The notes under the pieces were generated by a model that worked only from the letters and a program-made list of their open reading frames with translations, was not told the DNA's origin and searched no databases. The position numbers were made by a program, and so were the translations under genes. From Bradyrhizobium centrolobii (GTDB lineage: Bacteria; Pseudomonadota; Alphaproteobacteria; Rhizobiales; Xanthobacteraceae): a DNA stretch of 64,000 nt. The stretch is from positions 1,448 to 65,447 of the forward strand of contig NZ_LUUB01000101.1 of the NCBI RefSeq assembly GCF_001641635.1. Reading direction: 5' to 3'. Shown here one piece after another: positions 52,819-64,000 of the stretch (positions within the stretch are counted from its first letter, which is position 1; each line of letters starts with the position of its first letter).

Positions 52819-52896
52819 GTCATTGCGAGCGCAGCGAAGCAATCCAGAATCTTCCCGCGGTGACAGTCTGGATTGCTTCGCTGCGCTTGCAATGAC
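52819..52896. repeat. GTCATTGCGAGCGCAGCGAAGC-type repeat
   Basis: Left arm GTCATTGCGAGCGCAGCGAA with GCAATCCAGA, right arm TCTGGATTGCTTCGCTGCGC with TTGCAATGAC. A nearly perfect long inverted repeat between the ene-reductase gene and the glp terminator; one copy in this window. Confidence 0.85.
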
Positions 52897-52920
52897 GATG
52901 TGGTTGCAGGGTGCGTTCGC

Positions 52921-52956
52921 AGAGAAAGAAAAAGGCCGGGATTGCTCCCGGCCTTT
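52921..52956 (-). terminator. Rho-independent terminator of the glp operon
   Basis: Minus strand: AAAGGCCGGG, loop AGCAAT, CCCGGCCTTT (10 bp perfect), followed by TTCTTTCTCT-type U-rich sequence. It lies 27 nt after the stop of the solute-binding protein gene. Confidence 0.9.
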
Positions 52957-52982
52957 CGCATTTGATGACGTGTACGCGAAGC

Positions 52983-54779
<1,797 letters not shown>

Positions 54780-54854
54780 GTTGTTCCTCCGTTGCAGCGA
54801 CAAACCTTATACAGGCCCGGGTTGATCCCGGATCTGGCCGTCTCTTCGCGAGCT

Positions 54855-55184
54855 TCAGACCGTGCGGAAAATGAGCACGGCCGTGACAAGCGAGATTCCA
54901 CTTGCGAGCCACAGGCTCGAGAGTTCGAAACCGTCCTCGCCGATCGGCAGCGTGGCGATCGCGTCGGTGCCGACGAAGGCGATCCACAGCAGGTGGATGA
55001 CCGCGGCCGTGATCAGCGAGACGAACAGGCGGTCGCCGCGCGTGGTCGGGATGCGCAGCACGCCGACACGTTCGGCTTCGGGATAGACGGCCGCAAGCCA
55101 GGTCATCACGGCGAGCGTGCAGGCGAGCGCGGCGAAGAAGATCGCCGTCGGCAGCGTCCAGGCCATCCATGCGATGGATTCCAT
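54855..55184 (-). CDS. glpU: DUF2160 small membrane protein of the glycerol ABC system
   Basis: 109 residues with three hydrophobic segments (about 6-28, 52-70, 88-106: WMAWTLPTAIFFAALACTLA, LFVSLITAAVIHLLWIAFVG, LWLASGISLVTAVLIF). DUF2160 proteins occur only beside glycerol-type ABC transporters; in Rhizobium the gene is called glpU. ATG 55184 has GGGAGG about 6 nt upstream. Its role in the complex is unknown. Confidence 0.87.
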   Translation of the reverse strand: MESIAWMAWTLPTAIFFAALACTLAVMTWLAAVYPEAERVGVLRIPTTRGDRLFVSLITAAVIHLLWIAFVGTDAIATLPIGEDGFELSSLWLASGISLVTAVLIFRTV

Positions 55185-55195
55185 CAGAGCCTCCC

Positions 55196-56001
55196 TTACA
55201 CCCGGCCGAGCGCGAAACCGCGTGCGATGTAGTTGCGGACGAACCAGATCACGAGCGCGCCCGGAATGATGGTGAGCACGCCGGCGGCCGCGAGCAGGCC
55301 CCAGTCCATGCCGGCCGCCGATACCGTGCGCGTCATGATCGCCGCTATGGGCTTGGCATGCACCGAGGTCAGCGTGCGCGCGAGCAGCAGCTCTACCCAG
55401 GAGAACATGAAGCAGAAGAAGGCTGCAACGCCGATGCCGCTCGCGATCAGGGGAATCAGGATCTTGATGAAGAAGCGCGGGAAGGAATAGCCGTCGAGGA
55501 AGGCGGTCTCGTCGATCTCGCGCGGCACGCCGGAGACGAAGCCTTCGAGGATCCACACCGCGAGCGGGACGTTGAAGATGCAGTGCGCGAGCGCAACGGC
55601 CCAGGGCGTATCGAACAGCCCGATCGCCGAATAGAGGTTGAAGAACGGCAGCGCGTAGACGGCGGCCGGCGCCATGCGGTTCGACAACAGCCAGAAGAAC
55701 AGATGCTTGTCGCCGAGGAAGCGGTAGCGCGAGAACGCGTAGGCCGCGGGCAGCGCCACCGAGATCGAGATGATGGTGTTGAGGACGACGTATTCCAGCG
55801 AATTGATGTAGCCGGAATACCAGCTCTCGTCGGTGAAGATGCGCTTGTAGTGCTGAAGCGTCGGCGCATGCGGCCACAGCGTCATCGTCGAGACGATCTC
55901 GCTGTTGGTCTTGAAGCTCATGTTGACGAGCCAGTAGATCGGCAACAGCAGGAAGATCAAAAACAGCGCCATGATGACGCGACGTCCGGGAATCGAGTGC
56001 A

Positions 56002-56002
<1 letters not shown>
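55196..56002 (-). CDS. glpQ: Glycerol ABC transporter permease
   Basis: 268 residues with six membrane helices. The EAA loop that contacts the ATPase is EIDETAFLDGYSFPRFFIKI (about 190-209). It belongs to the MalG-like permease group. Its start overlaps the stop of the preceding permease by one base (TGATG), so the two are translationally coupled and probably form the heterodimeric channel. Confidence 0.92.
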
Positions 56003-56975
<973 letters not shown>

Positions 56976-56976
<1 letters not shown>

Positions 56977-58061
56977 CAGGCAGCTCCCTCCACCAGACGG
57001 CTGTCGGCATAGACGTGGACATGCGACGGATCGAACTTCAGCCCGGCATTGCCGTCGGAGCTGGCGAAACCGACGCGGGCGCGCGCGGCGAGTTTGGCAT
57101 CGCCGACGCGGACGCGGGCAAAGCGGATGCGGCCGAGGTCGTCGATGCGGTCGATCTTCGCCGTGAGCAAGCCGGGCGCAGGCGCAACGACGTCGACGAA
57201 TTCCGGGCGCACGCCGATCTCGATCTTGGCGCCCGCCGGCAGCTTGTCGTAGCTGCGGTTGAGCGCGATGACGTGGCCGCCGATCCGCGCCTCGCGGCCC
57301 TTCACTTCGGCCGGCAGGATGTTCATGCCGGGCGAGCCGATGAAATAGCCGACGAAGGTGTGCGCAGGCTTGTCGAACAGCTCGGCCGGCGTGCCGCTCT
57401 GCACCACGCGGCCGTCATGCATGACGACCACGGTGTCGGCGAAGGTCAGCGCCTCGGTCTGATCATGGGTGACGTAGATCATCGTGAGGTCGAGCTCGCG
57501 ATGCAGCGCCTTCAGCTTCGAGCGGAGCTGCCATTTCAGCTCGGGATCGATCACGGTCAGCGGCTCGTCGAACAGCACGGCCGCGACATCGGAGCGCACG
57601 AGGCCACGCCCGAGCGAGATCTTCTGCTTGGCGTCAGCCGTGAGCCGCGTCGCCTTGCGGTTCAGATAGGGCTCGAGGTCGAGCAGGCGACCGATCTCGG
57701 CGACGCGCTTGTCGATCTCGGCCTTCGGCACGCCGCGATTCTTCAGCGGAAACGCCAGGTTCTGCCCCACCGTCATGGTGTCGTAGATCACCGGAAACTG
57801 GAACACCTGGGCGATGTTGCGCTTCTGCGTCGACAGCGGTGTGATGTCCCGGCCGTCGAACAGGATTTTCCCGCGCGAAGGCGTGATGATGCCGGAGATG
57901 ACGTTGAGCAGCGTGGTTTTGCCGCAGCCGGATGGCCCGAGCAGTGCGTAGGCGCCGCCCTGCCGCCAGGTCATGGTCACTGGCTTCAGCGCAAAGCTTT
58001 CCGCCGGCGCATCATTGCCGCCGTAGGAGTGCGCGAGATCGACGAGGTCAATGCGGGCCAC
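56976..58061 (-). CDS. glpT: Glycerol ABC transporter ATPase with degenerate signature
   Basis: 361 residues. Walker A GPSGCGKT at 42-49, Walker B VLFDEP at 162-167, H-loop VTHDQTEAL with His199 intact. The ABC signature that should read LSGGQ is degenerate (LTADAKQ at 140-146). A C-terminal TOBE-like domain follows. The companion ATPase has the intact signature but lacks the H-loop histidine, so the two should form one competent and one degenerate site. Confidence 0.93.
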
Positions 58062-58073
58062 GGCGCACCTCCC

Positions 58074-59209
<1,136 letters not shown>

Positions 59210-59213
<4 letters not shown>

Positions 59214-60760
59214 GAGCGTCCTCCTGCTTCCAACAGGGGACTTTGCTGCACGGCGTGGGTCCTGATCCAGTCGTCAAGCGCGGCAATCTCGTCGGCACTT
59301 AGTCGCAGGCCGAGCTTGGAACGCCGCCAGACGATATCCTCGGCGGTAACCGCCCATTCGTTGGCCATGAGGTAGCGGACCTCACGCTCGGTCAGCGTCG
59401 CGCCGAAGGCCTGGCCGAGATCGGCGGCCGATTTCGCATCGCCGAGCAGCTTGATCGCGCGGGTGCCATAGGCGCGCGCGAGGCGCCGCGCATGCTCGTG
59501 GCCGAGGAAGGGATAGCCGCGCTGCAGCTCGGCGATCAGGCCGTCGATAGCCGACACATCCATGTCGCCGCCGGGTAGTGGCCATTTGCCGGTCCAGCCC
59601 TCGCGCGCTTTCGCACTGCGAAGATAGGGCGCGAGCCGTTCCAGCGCCTCCTCGGCGAGGCGGCGATAGGTCGTGATCTTGCCGCCATAGATCGACAGCA
59701 GCGGCACGCCGCCGGGCGTGTCGAGCTCGAACACGTAGTCGCGCGTCGCGGCCCTGGCTTCGCTGGCGCCATCGTCATAGAGCGGACGCACGCCCGAATA
59801 GGTCCAGACCACGTCCTCCGGCGTCACCGGCTTGGCCAGATATTCGCTTGCGGCGGCACAGAGATACTGAATCTCCTCCGCCGTCGCCTTCACCTTGGAG
59901 GGATCGCCATCATAGTCGCGATCGGTGGTTCCGATCAGCGTGAAATCATCCTGGTAGGGAATGACGAAGATGATGCGGCCGTCCGCGTTCTGGAACATGT
60001 AGGCGCGGTCGTGATCGTAGAGCTTTTTCACCACGATGTGCGAGCCCTGCACCAGGCGCACCTTGGCCTTGGCATTGACGCCGGCGCCGCGGCCCAGGAC
60101 GTCCTCGACCCAGGGGCCACCGGCATTGACGAGCGCGCGGGCCTGGATGGATGAGCGTGCGCCGGTCAGCGTGTCGACCATGCTCACGGTCCAGATGCCG
60201 TCGGACTGGCGGATCTCGGTGGCGCGGGTGCGGGTGCGGATCTCGGCGCCCTTGTCGGCGGCGTCGCGCGCGTTGAGCACGACGAGGCGGGCGTCGTCGA
60301 CGAAGCAGTCGGAATATTCGAACGCGCGTGTGTAGCGATTCGGGATCAGCGGACGGCCGACCTCGTCGCGTCTGAGATCGACCGAACGGGTCGCCGGCAA
60401 GAGATGGCGGCCGCCGATATGGTCGTAGAGGAACAGTCCGAGGCGCAGGAGCCAGGCCGGGCGCAGGCCCGCGTGATGCGGCAAAACGAAACGCAGGGGA
60501 CGGATGATGTGGGGCGCGATGCCCCAGAGGATCTCGCGCTCGATCAGCGCCTCACGGACCAGGCGGAACTCATAATATTCGAGATAGCGCAGGCCGCCGT
60601 GCACGAGCTTGGTCGACCAGGACGACGTCCCGCTCGCCAGATCATTCATTTCGCACAGGAAAACAGTGTTGCCGCGGCCCACCGCGTCACGCGCGATGCC
60701 GCAGCCGTTAACACCGCCTCCGATAATGGCGAGGTCGAAAATACGCTCCAACAGACGCAT
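59210..60760 (-). CDS. glpD: Glycerol-3-phosphate dehydrogenase (FAD, aerobic)
   Basis: 516 residues. It oxidises glycerol-3-phosphate to dihydroxyacetone phosphate and passes electrons to ubiquinone. N-terminal FAD motif DLAIIGGGVNGCGIARDAVG, then SGTSSWSTKLVHGGLRYLEY (family signature), GPWVEDVLGRG and the C-terminal helical domain (EVRYLMANEWAVTAEDIVWR). Start ATG 60760. It heads the glp operon, downstream of phased CGAAA repeats; the ATPase gene overlaps its stop by 4 nt. Confidence 0.97.
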
Positions 60761-60793
60761 CCCCCGGCGGCCGCTCGTTCCTCGAGCGGCGAC

Positions 60794-60860
60794 TTTCGTT
60801 TTTAATTAGATCACAGCAGAAAACGAAAGCAAGACGAAAGAGAAGCGAAAGGAAGCGAAA
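60794..60860 (-). promoter_or_regulatory. Candidate GlpR operator: phased CGAAA repeats
   Basis: CGAAA starts at 60824, 60835, 60846 and 60856, i.e. 11, 11 and 10 bp apart, one helical turn each; TTTCG at 60794 is an inverted copy. On the glpD strand this reads repeated TTTCG. DeoR-type GlpR repressors bind TTTCG-type tandem sites, so this is the likely control region, 34-100 bp before the glpD start. Confidence 0.65.
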
Positions 60861-60949
60861 CTGGAACTTTTTTTGTGGGCAGCGGGTGAAGGAGTAGGCA
60901 GCAGCGCGCACCCGCCCCCGGCGTGGCCGTATGCGCATCAACAGGAGGC

Positions 60950-61046
60950 CGTCATGCCCGGGCTTGTCGCGAAGCAAGCCGTGGATGGCCGGGACATAGG
61001 CGAGCTGAAGCGACGCCGTCCTCCGGACGGCTATGCCCGGCCATGA
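60950..61046. repeat. GTCATGCCCGGG-type intergenic repeat
   Basis: Begins GTCATGCCCGGGCTTGTCGC, ends TGCCCGGCCATGAC, with CGCCGTCCTCCGGACGGC in the second half. It lies between glpD's promoter and the glpR stop; the rest of the 366-bp gap holds the candidate operator. No gene is seen in the gap. Confidence 0.78.
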
Positions 61047-61126
61047 CGATGTGGAACTTCAGTGCTCAAAGCGCTGATACGGCGTGCGATCGACCTGTCC
61101 AAAAGGGGGGAGTGAGGTAGGACTCG

Positions 61127-61975
61127 CTAGCGCAGCCTGACAACAGGCGCCGCTTCGGGAGCTGCATCCTGGGCAGGCTCCCCTCCCCCGTCATCGATAT
61201 CCACCGCCTTCGGCATCGCCTCAACCACCTCGATGCCCTTGCTGTGGCAGATGGTGGCGAGCCGCTCAGGCAGTTCCTGGTCAGTGACGAAGGTCTGGAT
61301 CTGGCTGATATGCGCGATGCGCACCGGCGCGCTGCGGCGAAGTTTCGTCGAGTCGGCCACCAGCATGACGCTGCGGGCATTGGCGATGATGGCCTGGGCA
61401 ACCTGGACCTCGCGATAGTCGAAGTCGAGCAGCGCGCCCTCCTCGTCGATCGCGGACGCACCGATGATGGCGTAGTCGACCTTGAACTGGCCGATCAACT
61501 GCGTCGCGGTCGAGCCGACCACAGCGCCGTCGGCGCGCCGCACCGTGCCGCCGGCGACCACCACCTCGATGCGGGGATGGCGGTAGAGCAGCATGGCGAC
61601 ATTGAGGTTGTTGGTGATGACGAGGAGGTCCTCATGCGAGGTGAGTGCGCTCGCGACCTCCTCTGTCGTGGTGCCGATGTTGATGAAGAGCGAGCAGCCG
61701 TTCGGGATCAGGGACGCGGCCGCCGCCCCGATCGCCTTTTTCTCGTCGGCGGCAACGAAGCGCCGCGCCTCATAGGCGAGGTTTTCGACGCCAGACGCGA
61801 TGATGGCGCCGCCATGGATACGGGTCAGCGAACGGCGCTCGCAGAGATCGTTGAGATCCTTGCGGATCGTCTGCGCCGACACTTCGAAGCGGCGCGCGAG
61901 TTCTTCGACCATCACCCGGCCCGAGGCGCGCGCGATGTTGAGGATTTCGGCTTGGCGATGGGTCAATCCGGTCAC
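61127..61975 (-). CDS. glpR: DeoR/GlpR-family transcriptional repressor
   Basis: 282 residues from GTG 61975. N-terminal DeoR helix-turn-helix (VEELARRFEVSAQTIRKDLN at about 22-41) followed by LTRIHGGA, then the sugar-phosphate-binding domain with NIGTTTEEVASAL and ITNNLNVA. GlpR represses glp genes until glycerol-3-phosphate binds. The last 25 residues are an acidic/Ala tail. It is on the same strand as the glp genes and upstream of them. Confidence 0.93.
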   Translation of the reverse strand: MTGLTHRQAEILNIARASGRVMVEELARRFEVSAQTIRKDLNDLCERRSLTRIHGGAIIASGVENLAYEARRFVAADEKKAIGAAAASLIPNGCSLFINIGTTTEEVASALTSHEDLLVITNNLNVAMLLYRHPRIEVVVAGGTVRRADGAVVGSTATQLIGQFKVDYAIIGASAIDEEGALLDFDYREVQVAQAIIANARSVMLVADSTKLRRSAPVRIAHISQIQTFVTDQELPERLATICHSKGIEVVEAMPKAVDIDDGGGEPAQDAAPEAAPVVRLR

Positions 61976-62066
61976 GGCGATGGCCTCAAATCAGAGAATG
62001 CATGGTGCGGCGGTTCGCGCGATCGGTCAATGCAAGAGGTGATCACGGTTAACGGGCGAGGGCTCC

Positions 62067-62741
62067 TCACCACGCCATCGCGGCGGCGAGGCGCGTGAGC
62101 AGGTCCGGATCGTCGAAGGCGCTTGCGGATGCGATCGCCCCGGCGGCAACAAGGTCAGCATGGCTGAGGCTCGTGCGGATCCCGATGGTCGCAATTCCAG
62201 CAGCGGTGGCCGACTGTACGCCGGTGCGGGAGTCCTCGAACGCGATCGAGGCTTGCGCGCTGGCGCGGACAAAGCGCAGCCCTTCCTGATAGGGCAGTGG
62301 ATGCGGCTTGCCATGCGAAAGCTCGTCGCCGATCACGATCGCCTTGAATCGCTCTGTGATACCGAGGCCGGACAAGAGCAGCTCTGCATTCAGGCGCGGC
62401 GCGTTGGTGACGGCGACCATAGGAATGCCGGCCGCATCCGCGCGATCGAGCAGTGCCATCAAGCCGGGCAGCGGCTCGATCTGCCCGGCAACGAGCGTGC
62501 GGAAGACCTCCTCTTTCTCGCCGAGGATTGCCGCGCGCCGCTCCAGCGCTTCCTCGGTGAGAAACCGCTCGCCGATCGACACGTTGGAGAAGCCTTGCAG
62601 CTCCTTCGAGAAGCGCGCGTGATCGAACACATGACCGCGAGGGCCGAGCACCTGGTTGAAAGCTTTGAGGTGCAGCGGGTCGGTGTTGGCGAGCGTGCCG
62701 TCGATATCGAACAGCAACGCCCTGCCGATCGCCTCAATCAT
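62067..62741 (-). CDS. HAD superfamily phosphatase (subfamily IA)
   Basis: 224 residues. HAD motif I FDIDGTLANTD (DxDGT at 12-16), cap helix region, motif II VTNAP, motif III KPHPLPYQEGL, motif IV AFEDSRTGVQSA. It resembles beta-phosphoglucomutase or sugar-phosphate phosphatases. The glpR stop-start gap is 91 nt, same strand, so it may be a glycerol- or sugar-phosphate phosphatase, but this is inference from position. Confidence 0.9.
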   Translation of the reverse strand: MIEAIGRALLFDIDGTLANTDPLHLKAFNQVLGPRGHVFDHARFSKELQGFSNVSIGERFLTEEALERRAAILGEKEEVFRTLVAGQIEPLPGLMALLDRADAAGIPMVAVTNAPRLNAELLLSGLGITERFKAIVIGDELSHGKPHPLPYQEGLRFVRASAQASIAFEDSRTGVQSATAAGIATIGIRTSLSHADLVAAGAIASASAFDDPDLLTRLAAAMAW

Positions 62742-62896
62742 TTCCGTACTTTCCTTCGCGTGCCGCGCATCAATGCGAAAGACGTATCAATACGACCTCG
62801 CTCGCGCAATGCAGCGCATGCGCATGACGACGACGTGACACTCGACAAACGCGCGCGCGGCTGCAACACTCGTTGCAAGATCACAAGGAGGAAACG

Positions 62897-63352
62897 ATGA
62901 TCATCAACCGGCGCGACCTGGCTCTCTCGACCCTGGCCGTCTCCACCCTCGCCCTCACAGCATCCGGCGCACTGGCGGCTTCGGCGGACGAAGAGGCCGT
63001 GGCGAAGAAGGTCGAGGCCTTTCGCCTCGCCCAGATCGCGGCCGACCCGAAGGCGCTCGGTGCGCTCTGCTGGGACGATCTGAGCTACAGCCATTCCAGC
63101 GGCAAGGTCGAGGACAAGGCGACCTTCATCACCAACGCCACCGACGGCAAGTCGAAATTCCTGTCGATCGAATACAAGGACCCGACCATCAAGGTTGTCG
63201 GCCCCGCCGCGATCGTGCGATTCCACTGGATCGCCGAGCAGGAGATGGCGGCCGATGGGAAAAAAGTGCCGACCAACCTTCACATTCTGATGAACTGGCA
63301 GAAGCAGGGCGACGACTGGAAACTGTTGTCGCGCGCAGCCACGAAGCTGTGA
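62897..63352 (+). CDS. Exported NTF2-like (DUF4440-type) protein
   Basis: 151 residues. The N-terminus NRRDLALSTLAVSTLALTAS looks like a Tat signal ending at ALAA. The mature protein has the cone-shaped SnoaL/NTF2 pattern: AEAFRLAQIAADPKALGALC-like start, LSYSHSSGKVEDKATFI, and a beta sheet ending NWQKQGDDWKLLSRAATKL. Such domains bind small ligands or act as isomerases; the ligand is unknown. AAGGAGG lies about 6 nt before ATG 62897. Confidence 0.87.
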   Translation: MIINRRDLALSTLAVSTLALTASGALAASADEEAVAKKVEAFRLAQIAADPKALGALCWDDLSYSHSSGKVEDKATFITNATDGKSKFLSIEYKDPTIKVVGPAAIVRFHWIAEQEMAADGKKVPTNLHILMNWQKQGDDWKLLSRAATKL

Positions 63353-63360
63353 TCATTTTT

Positions 63361-63564
63361 ACCCTCTCCCCGTGTGGGAGAGGGTGACTTCGCGAAGCGA
63401 AGTCGGGTGAGAGGTCCCTCTCCGCGAGAGCCTCTCTTACTTGTGAGTGAGCTGAGGCAACCCCTCATCCGACGCCATAGCCGATGCAAAGCATCGGCGT
63501 TTTTCCTAAGAGAACGGCGGCCCACCGCCGCCTACGCCACCTTCTCCCGCAAGGAGAGAAGGGA
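63361..63564. repeat. CTCTCCC-type intergenic repeat, extended
   Basis: Left arm CCCTCTCCCCGTGTGGGAGA and GAAGTCGGGTGAGAGG; right part CCCCTCATCCGACGCC and CTTCTCCCGCAAGGAGAGAA. An extra hairpin CCGATGCAAAGCATCGG sits inside the right half. A fragment of the GTCATTCCGGGG family follows (63599-63626), so the whole gap to 63636 is repeat-derived. Confidence 0.78.
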
Positions 63565-63636
63565 GGACAGCAGCGTCGTCGGCAAAAGATTCCGACCACG
63601 CGCTTTTGCGCGCCCCGGAACGACGCGTGGAAAGCG

Positions 63637-63828
63637 CTACGCCGCCTCCTTCACCTCTCCGTTAACCAGCCTGTGCGCAGCGCGCTCGGCTTCGCGCGCG
63701 TTGCGAAAGAGCTGGCCTTCCAGGCGATTGAAGCGGTGAGACGAGGCGAAGAAGCAGTAGCCTCCGGGATTGCGAACCACGATACCTGCGGTCTGCGAAT
63801 TGACTTCGATGATGTAGCTGTCCGGCAT
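63637..63828 (-). CDS. Small conserved-type protein
   Basis: 63 residues: a short beta-hairpin part (IIEVNSQTAGIVVRNPGGYC, FFASSHRFNRLEG) and a helix (LFRNAREAERAAHRLVNGE). The pattern resembles small single-domain proteins common in Bradyrhizobium (DUF1508/2188-like size), but I do not identify the family. ATG 63828 has no strong ribosome site. The remaining 63829-64000 shows no gene. Confidence 0.65.
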   Translation of the reverse strand: MPDSYIIEVNSQTAGIVVRNPGGYCFFASSHRFNRLEGQLFRNAREAERAAHRLVNGEVKEAA

Positions 63829-64000
63829 GGCCCGTTCGTTTCCTCAATGCGGGCAAATAACGACAGTCCTGCCCAAAGGTTCCTAGGGCAAATCAGCCGT
63901 TTTTTAACCCCGAATCGACGCACTAAGGAGTACGCTGGGACCTCATCCCTTTTGTGACCTGTTCTTGGCGAAGACGCGACGATAGCGGACGCGACGCCGC

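Noticed and set aside
63599..63626. Fragment of the GTCATTCCGGGG repeat family
   Set aside because: Only about 28 bases with one recognisable end (CGCCCCGGAACGAC); noted under the preceding repeat rather than listed alone.

Overview
The window is GC-rich alphaproteobacterial chromosome, almost certainly Bradyrhizobium or a very close relative. The strongest markers are the single-gene cytochrome b/c1 fusion (fbcH) behind a Tat-type Rieske gene (fbcF), the fused anthranilate synthase trpE(G) with a Trp leader peptide, the glpR-glpD-glpSTPQUV glycerol operon of rhizobia, and many copies of intergenic repeat families, including the 51-bp element that starts CATAGCGTTTTCGAGCGAAG. I see no tRNA, rRNA, CRISPR array, transposase, integrase or phage gene. 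The content is mainly core and housekeeping.

Layout. 1-5 kb: end of a flavin monooxygenase, a hotdog thioesterase, mutY, a higBA-type toxin-antitoxin pair with a frameshifted toxin, a DUF721 gene and a DsbA-like oxidoreductase. 5-14 kb: smc, an Rsm22-like methyltransferase, lemA plus an M48 membrane protease, and two tandem, diverged ParA/MinD-like ATPases of unknown role. 14-20.5 kb, minus strand: apt, trpE(G) with its leader, a dienelactone hydrolase and the bc1 genes fbcFH. 20.8-24.4 kb, plus strand: trmL, queE, queD, hemF, a HAD hydrolase and a YodC-like protein with an acidic tail. 24.5-28 kb, minus strand: a tightly overlapped cluster DUF1285-Nudix-small membrane protein-CCA nucleotidyltransferase-TauE. 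28.3-35.1 kb: a moxR-DUF58-DUF4159-large membrane protein operon. 35.2-38.2 kb: a probable Zur-controlled DUF2946 gene and ZnuD-like TonB receptor behind a 23-bp palindrome.

38-52.6 kb holds mostly single genes: GNAT, Nudix, metallophosphoesterase, the glyoxylate gene aceA with a divergent ScfR/RamB-like regulator, a secreted HELLH protein, a lysine-tailed basic protein, TPR, HtpX, a lytic transglycosylase, DUF1993 and an ene-reductase. 53-62 kb is a complete glycerol uptake and oxidation locus on the minus strand: the DeoR-type repressor GlpR, glycerol-3-phosphate dehydrogenase GlpD, two ATPases, two permeases, a DUF2160 membrane protein and a solute-binding protein, ending in a clear terminator. 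A HAD phosphatase, an NTF2-like secreted protein and a small conserved protein finish the window.

The points most worth a second look are the paired ATPases at 12.0-13.5 kb, the complementary loss of ABC motifs in the two glycerol-transporter ATPases, a 51-bp genomic repeat that encodes the C-terminus of one of them, helically phased CGAAA repeats before glpD, the probable Zur box, the trp leader peptide, and the CCC-C frameshift in the HigB-like toxin.
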